In this document: one piece after another, positions 35,782 through 44,661 of the stretch | Layout: each line of letters begins with the position of its first letter | Numbering within the stretch: position 1 is the stretch's first letter | Source: Streptomyces sp. NBC_00461 | Lineage (GTDB): Bacteria; Actinomycetota; Actinomycetes; Streptomycetales; Streptomycetaceae | NCBI RefSeq assembly: GCF_036013935.1 | Contig: NZ_CP107902.1 | Location: 2,575,001-2,639,000 of the forward strand | Direction: 5' to 3' | Length of the DNA: 64,000 bases | The notes under the pieces: model-generated | What the model was told of the DNA's origin: nothing | Seen by the model: the letters and a program-made list of their open reading frames with translations, nothing else | Databases searched by the model: none | Program-made: the position numbers and the translations under genes

Positions 35782-37431
35782 TCATCCCTGGGTCTTCTGG
35801 ATAGCTTCGCGAAGCACCTGGCGGTCGTCGAAGGGACGGACCACCCCGGCGATGTCCTGGCCCTGCTCGTGGCCCTTCCCTGCGACCAGCACCGTGTCGC
35901 CCGGCCGCGCGCGGGCGACGGCCGCGGCGATCGCGGCGGCCCGGTCCTCGAAGACCTGGACCTCGCCGCGCTCGTGTGCTGGTACGGACGCGGCGCCCTC
36001 AAGCATGGTTGCAAGGATGGCGAGGGGGTCCTCGGAGCGGGGGTTGTCGGAGGTCAGTACGGCGGTGTCGGCGAGCCGGGCCACGGCTGCGCCCATCGGC
36101 GCCCGCTTTGTCCTGTCCCGGTCGCCGCCACAGCCGAGCACGACGTGCAGCTTGCCCTCGGTGACGTGGCGCAGGGCCCGCAGGACCGATTCGACGGCGT
36201 CGGTCTTGTGGGCGTAGTCCACGACCGCGAGATAGGGCTGGCCGGCGTCCACCCGCTCCAGGCGTCCGGGGACTCCCGGCACGGCGGCGATGCCGTCGGC
36301 GGCGGTCTGCGGGTCCAGGCCCGCGGCGGCCAGGGCGACGATCGCGGCGAGGGTGTTGGCCACGTTGAAGGGGCCTGGCAGCGGCGCCTTGGCGTGGATC
36401 CGCTCGCCCTGCGGGCCGATCACCGTGAACGTCGAGTCCAGTTGGCCGATCTCGACGTCCTCGGCGCGCCAGTCGGCGTCCGGGTGGCCCTCGGCGGAGA
36501 AGGTGACGACCGGGACGGCGGCCTCCTTGGCGAGCCGCCGGCCGTACTCGTCGTCGGCGTTGACCACGCCGAGCCTGCTGCGCTCGGGCGTGAACAACTG
36601 CGCCTTGGCCCGGAAGTAGTCCTCCATGTCGGAGTGGAACTCCATGTGTTCCGGGCTGAGGTTGGTGAAGACGCCGATGTCGAAGACGCAGCCGTCGACG
36701 CGGCCGAGGACCAGCGCATGGCTGGAGACCTCCATGGCGACCGCCTCGACGCCGCGCTCGCGCATGACCGCGAACAGGGCCTGCAGGTCGGTGGCTTCGG
36801 GCGTGGTGCGCTCGGACTTGATGCGCTCGTCTCCGATGCGCATCTCGACCGTGCCGATGAGGCCGGTGTTGCTCTTGGTCCGCAGCCCGCCCTCGACGAG
36901 GTAGGCGGTGGTGGTCTTGCCCGAGGTGCCGGTGATGCCGATCTGGAGCAGGTCGCGGCCGGGGTGGCCGTAGATCGTGGCCGCCAGCTCGCCCATCTGC
37001 GCGCGCGGATCGGCGACCACCAGGACCGGCAGGCCGGTCGCCACGGCGCGCTCGGCCCCCGTCGGGTCGGTCAGCACGGCGACCGCGCCGAGGCCTGCGG
37101 CCTGGACGACGAAGTCGGCGCCGTGCAGACGGGCGCCGGGCAGGGCGGCGTACAGGTCGCCGGGGCGGACGGCGCGCGAGTCATGGGTGATGCCCGTGAC
37201 CTCGGCGGCGCTCTCCGGCGCGGTGGCACCCAGCTGATCGGCGAGTTCCGCGAGGGGTGTGGCGGAGAGCTGCACCGGCCTGGGCGGCCCCGGATAGGTC
37301 ACGGATGCGCCCTTCTGGGTGGTTTGGGACTGATCAGCGTGTGGCACGGCGGTGAGCGTACCGGGCGCACCCGCTTGCGGGCGAAGTGAGGGGCGGGCGG
37401 TGCCCGGGTTGCCGGAGTCGGGAGTGATCAT
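35782..37431 (-). CDS. murE: MurE, UDP-MurNAc-L-Ala-D-Glu:diaminopimelate ligase
   Basis: Cytosolic ATP-dependent ligase that adds diaminopimelate. ATP loop GITGTSGKTTTAYLV, carbamylated-lysine region and substrate motif TSDNPRSEDP; DNPR is the motif of DAP-adding MurE rather than Lys-adding enzymes. Streptomyces walls carry the LL isomer of DAP, but the sequence alone does not explain that choice. Start is uncertain: ATG 37431 (549 aa) or GTG 37437 keep the gene tight to ftsI, and GTG 37437 has AGGA well spaced. GTG 37302, with AAGGGCG upstream, gives 506 aa, nearer the family length. The extra 43 residues are Pro/Gly/Thr-rich with poorer third-position GC, so the shorter form is a real possibility. 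Confidence 0.94.
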   Translation of the reverse strand: MITPDSGNPGTARPSLRPQAGAPGTLTAVPHADQSQTTQKGASVTYPGPPRPVQLSATPLAELADQLGATAPESAAEVTGITHDSRAVRPGDLYAALPGARLHGADFVVQAAGLGAVAVLTDPTGAERAVATGLPVLVVADPRAQMGELAATIYGHPGRDLLQIGITGTSGKTTTAYLVEGGLRTKSNTGLIGTVEMRIGDERIKSERTTPEATDLQALFAVMRERGVEAVAMEVSSHALVLGRVDGCVFDIGVFTNLSPEHMEFHSDMEDYFRAKAQLFTPERSRLGVVNADDEYGRRLAKEAAVPVVTFSAEGHPDADWRAEDVEIGQLDSTFTVIGPQGERIHAKAPLPGPFNVANTLAAIVALAAAGLDPQTAADGIAAVPGVPGRLERVDAGQPYLAVVDYAHKTDAVESVLRALRHVTEGKLHVVLGCGGDRDRTKRAPMGAAVARLADTAVLTSDNPRSEDPLAILATMLEGAASVPAHERGEVQVFEDRAAAIAAAVARARPGDTVLVAGKGHEQGQDIAGVVRPFDDRQVLREAIQKTQG

Positions 37432-37463
37432 GGTCACGGAGCGTTCCTGGCTGGTTGCGCTGA

Positions 37464-39434
37464 TCAGGGCGTGAAGGTGACGGGCAGGTTCGCGGCCTTG
37501 GCCCCCGTGGGCGGGACCTGGAGGGTCTTCAGTGCGAACTCCATCACCTTCTTGTAGATGGGTCCGCAGATCTGGCCGCCGAAGTAACTGCCGCTCGTGG
37601 CGTTCTGGATGGCGCAGTAGACGGTGATGCGGGGGTTGTCCGCCGGCGCGAATCCGGCGAACGACGAGGTGTAGCCGCGGTACTTGCCGGTGGCCGGATC
37701 CACGCGGTTGGCCGTACCCGTCTTGCCCGCGACCCGGTAGCCGGGGATGCGCGCCTTGGCGCCCGTGCCCTCCTCGTCGTCCACCACCGACTCCAGCATC
37801 TGGGCGAGCGTCTTCGCCGTCTTGGCGCTGACGACCCGTGTCTTCTTGGGCTGCGCGGCAGGCGTGAAGCGTCCGTCGGCTCCCTTGGTGCCGCGCACGA
37901 GCGTGGGTTCGACGCGGACACCGCCGTTGGCGATGGTCGAGTAGACGGAGGCCGCCTGCATCGCGGTGAGGGACACACCCTGGCCGAAAGGGATCGTGTA
38001 CTGCTGCGACGTCGACCACTTGTCGGGCGGGGCGAGGATGCCCTTGGTCTCCCCCGGGATGCCGAGTCCGCTGTAGCTGCCGATGCCGAACTTGCGCAGG
38101 TACGAGTAGAGGACCCTGTTGGCCTGTGCCTGTGTCTTGCCGAGCTGGCCGGTGGCCAGGATGGTGCCGATGTTGCTGGACTTGGCGAGCACGCCGTTGA
38201 GCGTCAGGTTCCAGGTGGCGTGGTCGATGTCGTCCTTGAAGAGCCGGTCGCCGCGGTGCAGCCGGTTCGGCACGACGACATGCGTGAGCGGGGTGGCGAC
38301 GTTCTGCTGCAGTACGGCCGCCATCGACATGATTTTCGCGGTGGAGCCGGGCTCGAAGGCGTCCTCGACGGCCCAGTTGTGCAAGGCGTTCGGGTTCGCC
38401 TTGGACAGGTCGTTCGGGTCGAAGCCGGGTGAGTTGGCCATGGCGAGGATCTCGCCGGTCCGGGTGTCCTGCACTATCACGTAGCCGCGGTCCGCCCTGG
38501 ACTCCTTGACCTGCTCGGTGATCGCGTTCTGCGCCGCCCACTGGATGTCGCGGTCGATGGTGAGCTCGACGTCGCTGCCGGGCACGGCCGGCGTCTCGGC
38601 GGACCCCGCGGTGGGCACCAGGCGGCCGCCGGACTGCGCGTAGCGGATCTTGCCGTCCTTGCCGGCGAGGTCCTGGTTGAACTCCTGCTCCACGCCTCCG
38701 CCGCCCTTGCCGTCGTCGTTGACCCAGCCCAGTATCCCGGCGGCCAGGTCCTGGTTGGGGTAGATGCGCTTGCTGCTGGGGTCGGCGAAGACGCCGGCGA
38801 GGACGTTGACCGTGGACTTGTCCTTCTCGCCCTTCGCGGTGAGCGCGGCCTTCAGGTCCTTGATCTGCTTCCAGACCTGCGGGGTCTGCCGGCGGGCGAG
38901 CAGGACGTAGCGCAGCTCCCTGTTCGTGGGACGCAGCTTCTTCAGGAGCGCGTCCTGGTCGAGGCCTAGGATCGGCGCGAGGAGAACGGCCGCCTGCTCG
39001 GGTCCGTCGTCGATCTTCAGCTGCTTGCGGTTGAACATCGTGGGGTCGGCCGTGAGGTCGTACGCGTCCACACTGGCCGCGAGAGCCACGCCGTTGCGGT
39101 CGGTGATGCCGCCGCGCTCGGCGGCCAGGACGTGGCCGACGTAGCGGTTCTGCTCGGCCTTGGCGGCGTACGCGCTCGCGTCGACGGCCTGCACCTGCAG
39201 CAGCCGTACGACGAACGCGATCAGCACCAGGGTGAGCGCCAGGCTGACCATGCGCAGCCGGGGGCGGGGGCTGCCCAGCCTCAGTGCGTTCGGGGCCGCG
39301 GGGCGGGCCGGCACCGGACGGCGGGCCGGGCGGGCGCCGGGGTTCGGGCGGCGCTGGCCGGCGACGGGACGGGCAGGACGTGCGGGGCCGGGCACGCGGC
39401 GGCGCGGCGGTTCCCTGTCGGACACTTCCGTCAC
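37464..39434 (-). CDS. ftsI: FtsI, septal transpeptidase (class B penicillin-binding protein)
   Basis: Membrane-anchored DD-transpeptidase of 656 residues that cross-links septal peptidoglycan together with FtsW. A Pro/Arg-rich cytosolic tail (1-60), one membrane helix (about 62-82), a dimerisation domain (about 100-280) and the penicillin-binding domain. Catalytic motifs: S364-T-A-K367, S419-S-N421 and K571-T-G-T574. GTG 39434 overlaps the ftsL stop (GTGA). Beta-lactams acylate S364 in this family. Size and domain order match FtsI/PBP3. Confidence 0.97.
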   Translation of the reverse strand: MTEVSDREPPRRRVPGPARPARPVAGQRRPNPGARPARRPVPARPAAPNALRLGSPRPRLRMVSLALTLVLIAFVVRLLQVQAVDASAYAAKAEQNRYVGHVLAAERGGITDRNGVALAASVDAYDLTADPTMFNRKQLKIDDGPEQAAVLLAPILGLDQDALLKKLRPTNRELRYVLLARRQTPQVWKQIKDLKAALTAKGEKDKSTVNVLAGVFADPSSKRIYPNQDLAAGILGWVNDDGKGGGGVEQEFNQDLAGKDGKIRYAQSGGRLVPTAGSAETPAVPGSDVELTIDRDIQWAAQNAITEQVKESRADRGYVIVQDTRTGEILAMANSPGFDPNDLSKANPNALHNWAVEDAFEPGSTAKIMSMAAVLQQNVATPLTHVVVPNRLHRGDRLFKDDIDHATWNLTLNGVLAKSSNIGTILATGQLGKTQAQANRVLYSYLRKFGIGSYSGLGIPGETKGILAPPDKWSTSQQYTIPFGQGVSLTAMQAASVYSTIANGGVRVEPTLVRGTKGADGRFTPAAQPKKTRVVSAKTAKTLAQMLESVVDDEEGTGAKARIPGYRVAGKTGTANRVDPATGKYRGYTSSFAGFAPADNPRITVYCAIQNATSGSYFGGQICGPIYKKVMEFALKTLQVPPTGAKAANLPVTFTP

Positions 39435-40018
39435 CTGCCGAGGGTCGTGGTCGTCTGAGCGGGGGCGGTCGTCTGAGCGGGGGCGGTCGCCTGGGCGAGG
39501 GTGGCCGCCTGGGCGGGGGCGGCTGCCGGAGTGGGAGTAGCCACGGGAGTGGGAGTGGCTGCCGGAGTGGGGGGCGTGCCGGGGTCCGGTGCGGAGGCGA
39601 GTGCCTCCGGCGGGAGCAGGACGAGTGGCATCCCTGCCGCGGACTGCTCGGCGGCGGCCGAGGGGACGCCCTTCACGGTGCCGTCGGGGTTCAGGAAGGC
39701 GGGGTCCGAGCCGGGGACCATGCCCAGCTCGCGGGCGCGGCGCTGGAGGGCCTCCGGGGCGGAGTAGGAGTCGATGTCCCGCTGGAGCGCCTGTTCCTCG
39801 TCGGTGAGGCTCTTGGTGTCCTTCTGGAGGTCGTCGAGCCGGAACGAGCCCTCGCTGACCGCGGAGTTCAGCACCAGGAGCCCGATCAGTCCGCCGCCGA
39901 GGAGGAGCACGACGAGGAGGACGAAGGGGGTTCGGGCCGCCTGTCCGCGGTTTCCCGGTCCCGGGAAGAGCCGGGCGAGCCGGGCGGCCCTCCCTCTCAG
40001 TTCGGGTTTCCTACTCAC
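39431..40018 (-). CDS. ftsL: FtsL-like septum formation protein with Pro/Ala/Thr tail
   Basis: Bitopic membrane protein of 195 residues. A basic cytosolic N-terminus (1-30), one helix (about 31-52, PFVLLVVLLLGGGLIGLLVLN) and a short coiled coil (DLQKDTKSLTDEEQALQRDI) up to ELGMVPG, the DivIC/FtsL layout. The last 70 residues are a low-complexity tail of Pro, Ala, Thr and Gln with repeats such as PTPAATPTPVATPTPA, much longer than in E. coli FtsL; it would lie outside the membrane. GTG 40018 has GGAGG upstream. Position between rsmH and ftsI supports the name more than sequence does. Confidence 0.88.
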   Translation of the reverse strand: MSRKPELRGRAARLARLFPGPGNRGQAARTPFVLLVVLLLGGGLIGLLVLNSAVSEGSFRLDDLQKDTKSLTDEEQALQRDIDSYSAPEALQRRARELGMVPGSDPAFLNPDGTVKGVPSAAAEQSAAGMPLVLLPPEALASAPDPGTPPTPAATPTPVATPTPAAAPAQAATLAQATAPAQTTAPAQTTTTLGR

Positions 40019-40080
40019 AAGGCCTCCAGTGAGTCCGGTTTCCCAACTCGCTCACTCCCCGGCTCGTTCGAAAATCCGAC

Positions 40081-41037
40081 TCACTCGGCGTCCTCCCTGA
40101 TGCGCTGGGCGCCGCGCAACCGCGCCGGTGCCGCCCGCCGGTTCTCGGCGACCTCTTCCTCGGTGGGAAGTTCGGCACCGCGCGTGAGCAGCTTGAGCCG
40201 GGGCTGGTAGCGCTCGGGCACCACCGGCAGACCGGGCGGGGCGGTGTTCGCCGCGCCTGCTGCGAACACCTGTTTGACCAGGCGGTCCTCGAGCGAGTGG
40301 TACGACAGGACGGCGATCCGCCCGCCCACGTCCAGCGACTTCACCGCGGCCGGGATCGCCTGCTCCAGGACGGAGAGCTCGCCGTTGACCTCGATGCGCA
40401 GGGCCTGGAAGGTGCGCTTGGCGGGGTTGCCGCCCGTGCGCTTGGCGGCCTGCGGCAGCGCGTCCCTGATGAGCTCGACGAGCCGCGCGCTGTTGCTGAA
40501 CGGCTCCTTCCCGCGCTCACGCACGATCGCGGACACGATCCGCTTGGCCTGCTTCTCCTCGCCGTACGCGCGCAGGATCCGGACGAGTTCGCCCGGGGGG
40601 TAGGTGTTGAGGACCTCGGCGGCGCTCATGCCGGTCGTCTGGTCCATGCGCATGTCGAGCGGGGCGTCCTGGGCGTAGGCGAAGCCGCGGTCGGCCTCGT
40701 CGAGCTGCATGGAGGAGACGCCGAGGTCGAACAGGACGCCCTGCACGCGCGCGAGGCCGAGCCGTCGCAGTACGGCCGGGAGCTCGTCGTAGACCGCGTG
40801 CACCAGGGTGGCCCGCTCGCCGAAGGACGCGAGCCGCTCGCCCGACAGGCGCAGCGCCTCCTTGTCGCGGTCGAGGGCGACCAGCCGGGCCTCGGGGAAC
40901 TGGGTGAGCAGGGCCTCGCTGTGGCCGCCCAGGCCGAGCGTGCAGTCGACGACCACCGCTCCCGGCCGCTGCAGGGCGGGGGCCAACAGGTCCAGGCACC
41001 GCTGGAGCATCACCGGGACGTGTCGACTCTGACTCAA
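40081..41037 (-). CDS. rsmH: RsmH (MraW), 16S rRNA C1402 N4-methyltransferase
   Basis: SAM-dependent methyltransferase of 318 residues acting on the 16S rRNA decoding site. Signatures: [29 protein letters not shown] (SAM loop), [38 protein letters not shown], and [18 protein letters not shown]. The start is an unusual TTG at 41037 with GAGAGGGG just upstream. It is the first gene of the dcw run; no mraZ lies before it, unlike in most bacteria including mycobacteria. The C-terminal [20 protein letters not shown] is typical. Confidence 0.96.
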   Translation of the reverse strand: MSQSRHVPVMLQRCLDLLAPALQRPGAVVVDCTLGLGGHSEALLTQFPEARLVALDRDKEALRLSGERLASFGERATLVHAVYDELPAVLRRLGLARVQGVLFDLGVSSMQLDEADRGFAYAQDAPLDMRMDQTTGMSAAEVLNTYPPGELVRILRAYGEEKQAKRIVSAIVRERGKEPFSNSARLVELIRDALPQAAKRTGGNPAKRTFQALRIEVNGELSVLEQAIPAAVKSLDVGGRIAVLSYHSLEDRLVKQVFAAGAANTAPPGLPVVPERYQPRLKLLTRGAELPTEEEVAENRRAAPARLRGAQRIREDAE

Positions 41038-41253
41038 GGGGCCCTCTCAGATCCGGCACGGTGTACGCACCGCCGGGTCCCCGCCCGCTCATGAAGGGGA
41101 GGCCTGCCGGCGCCGAGAGCGTCAGCCGACCGGGAGCGGGAGGAGGCCGAGCCGTACGTACGCGCCGCGCACGTGGGGAGACCGTCCGTGCGCGAGCCGG
41201 GGCCTCCGGGGAATTCAGTCCAGCAGGGAGAGCCTCGCCTCCCGCTTCGCGTC
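41038..41253 (-). other. Long untranslated leader of the dcw transcript
   Basis: About 210 nt separate the probable rsmH promoter from its TTG. I find no open frame with coding character on either strand, no mraZ remnant and no riboswitch I can name. The stretch has several short GC-rich inverted segments; it could be regulatory RNA or simply spacer. Confidence 0.4.
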
Positions 41254-41281
41254 ACTTTAGTCCACGGTGTCTCGCGGTCAA
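41254..41281 (-). promoter_or_regulatory. Probable main dcw promoter
   Basis: On the minus strand TTGACC (41281-41276) and TAAAGT (41259-41254) are separated by 16 nt, the best sigma-70-type promoter in the window. Transcription would start near 41247. A GACAC pentamer lies inside the spacer at 41271-41267. Confidence 0.65.
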
Positions 41282-41445
41282 TCAACCGGCCTGCGCGTCG
41301 CGGTCCGGCATGAGTGCGATGCGGTGAATCCGGGAAAACCACCCGCGCGGCTCCCTGTCGGCCACCCATGTGGGTTACCTCACAAGAGGACTGTGATGAC
41401 TCCCTTTTCCCGCTCTCACACCGCGACCGGATCGCTTGTGACCAG

Positions 41446-41451
41446 TAACGT
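41446..41451 (+). promoter_or_regulatory. -10-like hexamer TAACGT before the carbonic anhydrase gene
   Basis: TAACGT ends 7 nt before ATG 41459, which has no ribosome binding site, consistent with a leaderless mRNA. Confidence 0.4.
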
Positions 41452-41458
41452 TATAGAT

Positions 41459-42004
41459 ATGACGACTTCTGCATCCGTTCCCACCGACTCCGAAGACGCC
41501 ATACGGGGCGGCACCGTCACCGACCGCCTCGTGGAGGCCAACGAGCGGTACGCCGCCGAGTTCACCGACCCCGGAATGGACGCCCGTCCCGTCCTGCACG
41601 TCGCGGTCGTGGCCTGCATGGACGCCCGTATCGACCTGCACAAGGCACTCGGCCTGCAGCTCGGCGACTGCCACACGATCCGCAACGCCGGCGGCGTGGT
41701 CACCGACGACGTGATCCGCTCGCTCACCGTCAGCCAGCGCAAGCTCGGCACCCGCACCATCGTCCTCATCCACCACACCGGCTGCGGCATGGAGTCGATC
41801 ACCGAGGACTTCCGCACCGAACTGGAGCAGGAGGTCGGCCAGCGCCCCGCCTGGGCGGCCGAGGCCTTCGCGGACGTCGACCAGGACGTACGGCAGTCCA
41901 TGCAGCGTGTGCGCACCTCACCGTTCCTGCTGCACACCGACGACGTACGCGGATTCGTCTTCGACGTGAGGACGGGCCTGCTGCGCGAGATCGACCCCGT
42001 GTGA
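41459..42004 (+). CDS. Beta-carbonic anhydrase
   Basis: Cytosolic zinc enzyme of 181 residues converting CO2 and bicarbonate. Zinc ligands C53, H106 and C109 lie in VVACMDARID and IHHTGCGM, with the D55-R57 dyad and the RNAGG loop. It belongs to the short beta-class with the early-truncated C-terminus seen in actinobacteria. Start: ATG 41459 is supported by family length and a leaderless-type -10. ATG 41396 has a good AGAGGA but adds 21 residues with clearly poorer third-position GC. Divergent from rsmH across about 420 bp. Bicarbonate supply for carboxylations is the usual role. Confidence 0.9.
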   Translation: MTTSASVPTDSEDAIRGGTVTDRLVEANERYAAEFTDPGMDARPVLHVAVVACMDARIDLHKALGLQLGDCHTIRNAGGVVTDDVIRSLTVSQRKLGTRTIVLIHHTGCGMESITEDFRTELEQEVGQRPAWAAEAFADVDQDVRQSMQRVRTSPFLLHTDDVRGFVFDVRTGLLREIDPV

Positions 42005-42244
42005 CCGTCCCCGGCCCTTCTCGTTTTTCGCAGAACCGCCGCACACTGAAGCCCAAGCGTCACAAAACCCGACATATCGCAGCCAGTTGTCCACAGTCGA
42101 GTGACACGAATCGGTAACGGCAGCAAGAATGCGGTGTGTGACGTCGCGCGGAACTATTCACGCGTGGTGTCCGTGTTTCGGGGTGGGCCGGTCCGCATCG
42201 CAGAGCGCGACGGCCCGGAGAAAGAACGGGCCGAGGAGGGCCGG

Positions 42245-43284
<1,040 letters not shown>

Positions 43285-43285
<1 letters not shown>

Positions 43286-44661
43286 TGACCACCGCCGGGG
43301 GGACGGGCCGCCCGGACACCGGCCACAGCGACAAGGGCGGCGTCCGTACGGCCCTCGCGGGCCTGACCACCCGCGGACGCTCCTTCCTGGCGGCGGGCGT
43401 CGCGGCCGCCGTCTGCGCCTACGTCCTGGGACAGAGCGACCTGTTGCGGGTCGGCCTGCTGCTCGCCGTGCTGCCCCTGGTCTGCGCGCTGTTCCTGTAC
43501 CGCACGCGCTACCGGGTGGCCGGCAGCCGCCGCCTCTCCCCCGCGCGCGTGCCGGCCGGCAGCGAGGCCCGCGTCCATCTGCGGATGGACAACGTCTCGC
43601 GGCTGCCCACCGGCCTGCTGATGCTGCAGGACCGGGTGCCGTACGTGCTCGGCCCGCGCCCTCGGTTCGTACTGGACCGGGTAGAGCCGGGGGGCCGCCG
43701 CGAGGTGTCCTACCGGGTCCGCTCCGACCTGCGAGGCCGCTATCCGCTGGGCCCGCTGCAGCTGCGTCTGACCGACCCGTTCGGGATGTGCGAGCTGACC
43801 CGGTCCTTCTCGACGCACGACAACCTGACGGTGATCCCGCGCGTGGAGGCGCTGCCGCCGGTGCGGCTGACGGGCGAGGCGAAGGGGTACGGCGACGGGC
43901 GGCAGCGCTCGCTCGCCCTGGCCGGCGAGGACGACGTGATCCCGCGCGGCTACCGCTACGGCGACGACCTGCGCCGCGTCCACTGGCGCCTGACAGCCCG
44001 CTACGGCGAGCTGATGGTGCGCCGCGAGGAGCAGCCCCAGCGCTCCCGCTGCACGGTGCTGCTCGACACCCGGGGCATCGCCTTCGAGGGCGCGGGCCCC
44101 GACTCGGCCTTCGAGTGGGCCGTGTCGGGCACAGCGTCCGTCCTGGTGCACATGCTGGAACGGGGTTTTTCCGTCCGCCTGTTGACCGACACCGGCACCT
44201 CGGTGCCCGGCGAGGGCGCCGACGGGTTCGCGGGCGCGAGCCAGGAGACGGCCGACTCGGCCGGGCTGATGATGGACACCCTCGCGGTGGTCGACCACTC
44301 GGACGGCGCGGGCCTGTCCCGGGCCTACGACGTACTGCGCGGCGGGAACGAGGGGCTTCTCGTGGCCTTCTTCGGCGATCTGGACGAGGAACAGGCCGCG
44401 GTGGCCGCCAAGATGCGGCAGCGCAGCGGAGGCGCGGTCGCCTTCCTGCTGGACACCGGCGGCTGGGTGCGGGAACCGACCGATGTGCCCGGTCCGTTGG
44501 ACAGGGGCGAGGAGCGGCTGCGGATGCTGCGGGAGGCGGGCTGGACCGCCCTGAGGGTGCCCAGGGGCGCTTCGCTGGCTGGGCTGTGGCGTCAGGCGGA
44601 CCGTGAGCGCACGGGCCTCGCCGCGGCGGGCGGGACGACCGGTGAGGGGGTGGGCTCATGA
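43285..44661 (+). CDS. DUF58 domain-containing membrane protein
   Basis: Protein of 458 residues. Two close hydrophobic segments (about 32-67) anchor the N-terminus, and the DUF58 signature is DVIPRGYRYGDDLRRVHWRL (split over residues about 210-235), followed by a von-Willebrand-like region. DUF58 proteins pair with MoxR ATPases. ATG 43285 overlaps the MoxR stop by one base (TGATG); GTG 43282 is an alternative. The stop overlaps the next gene. Function beyond partnership is not known. Confidence 0.9.

Noticed and set aside
35782..38541. murE frame extended upstream through ftsI
   Set aside because: Residues above 37437 are an Arg/His/Gly-rich shadow of ftsI; family length and ribosome sites place the start at 37437 or below.
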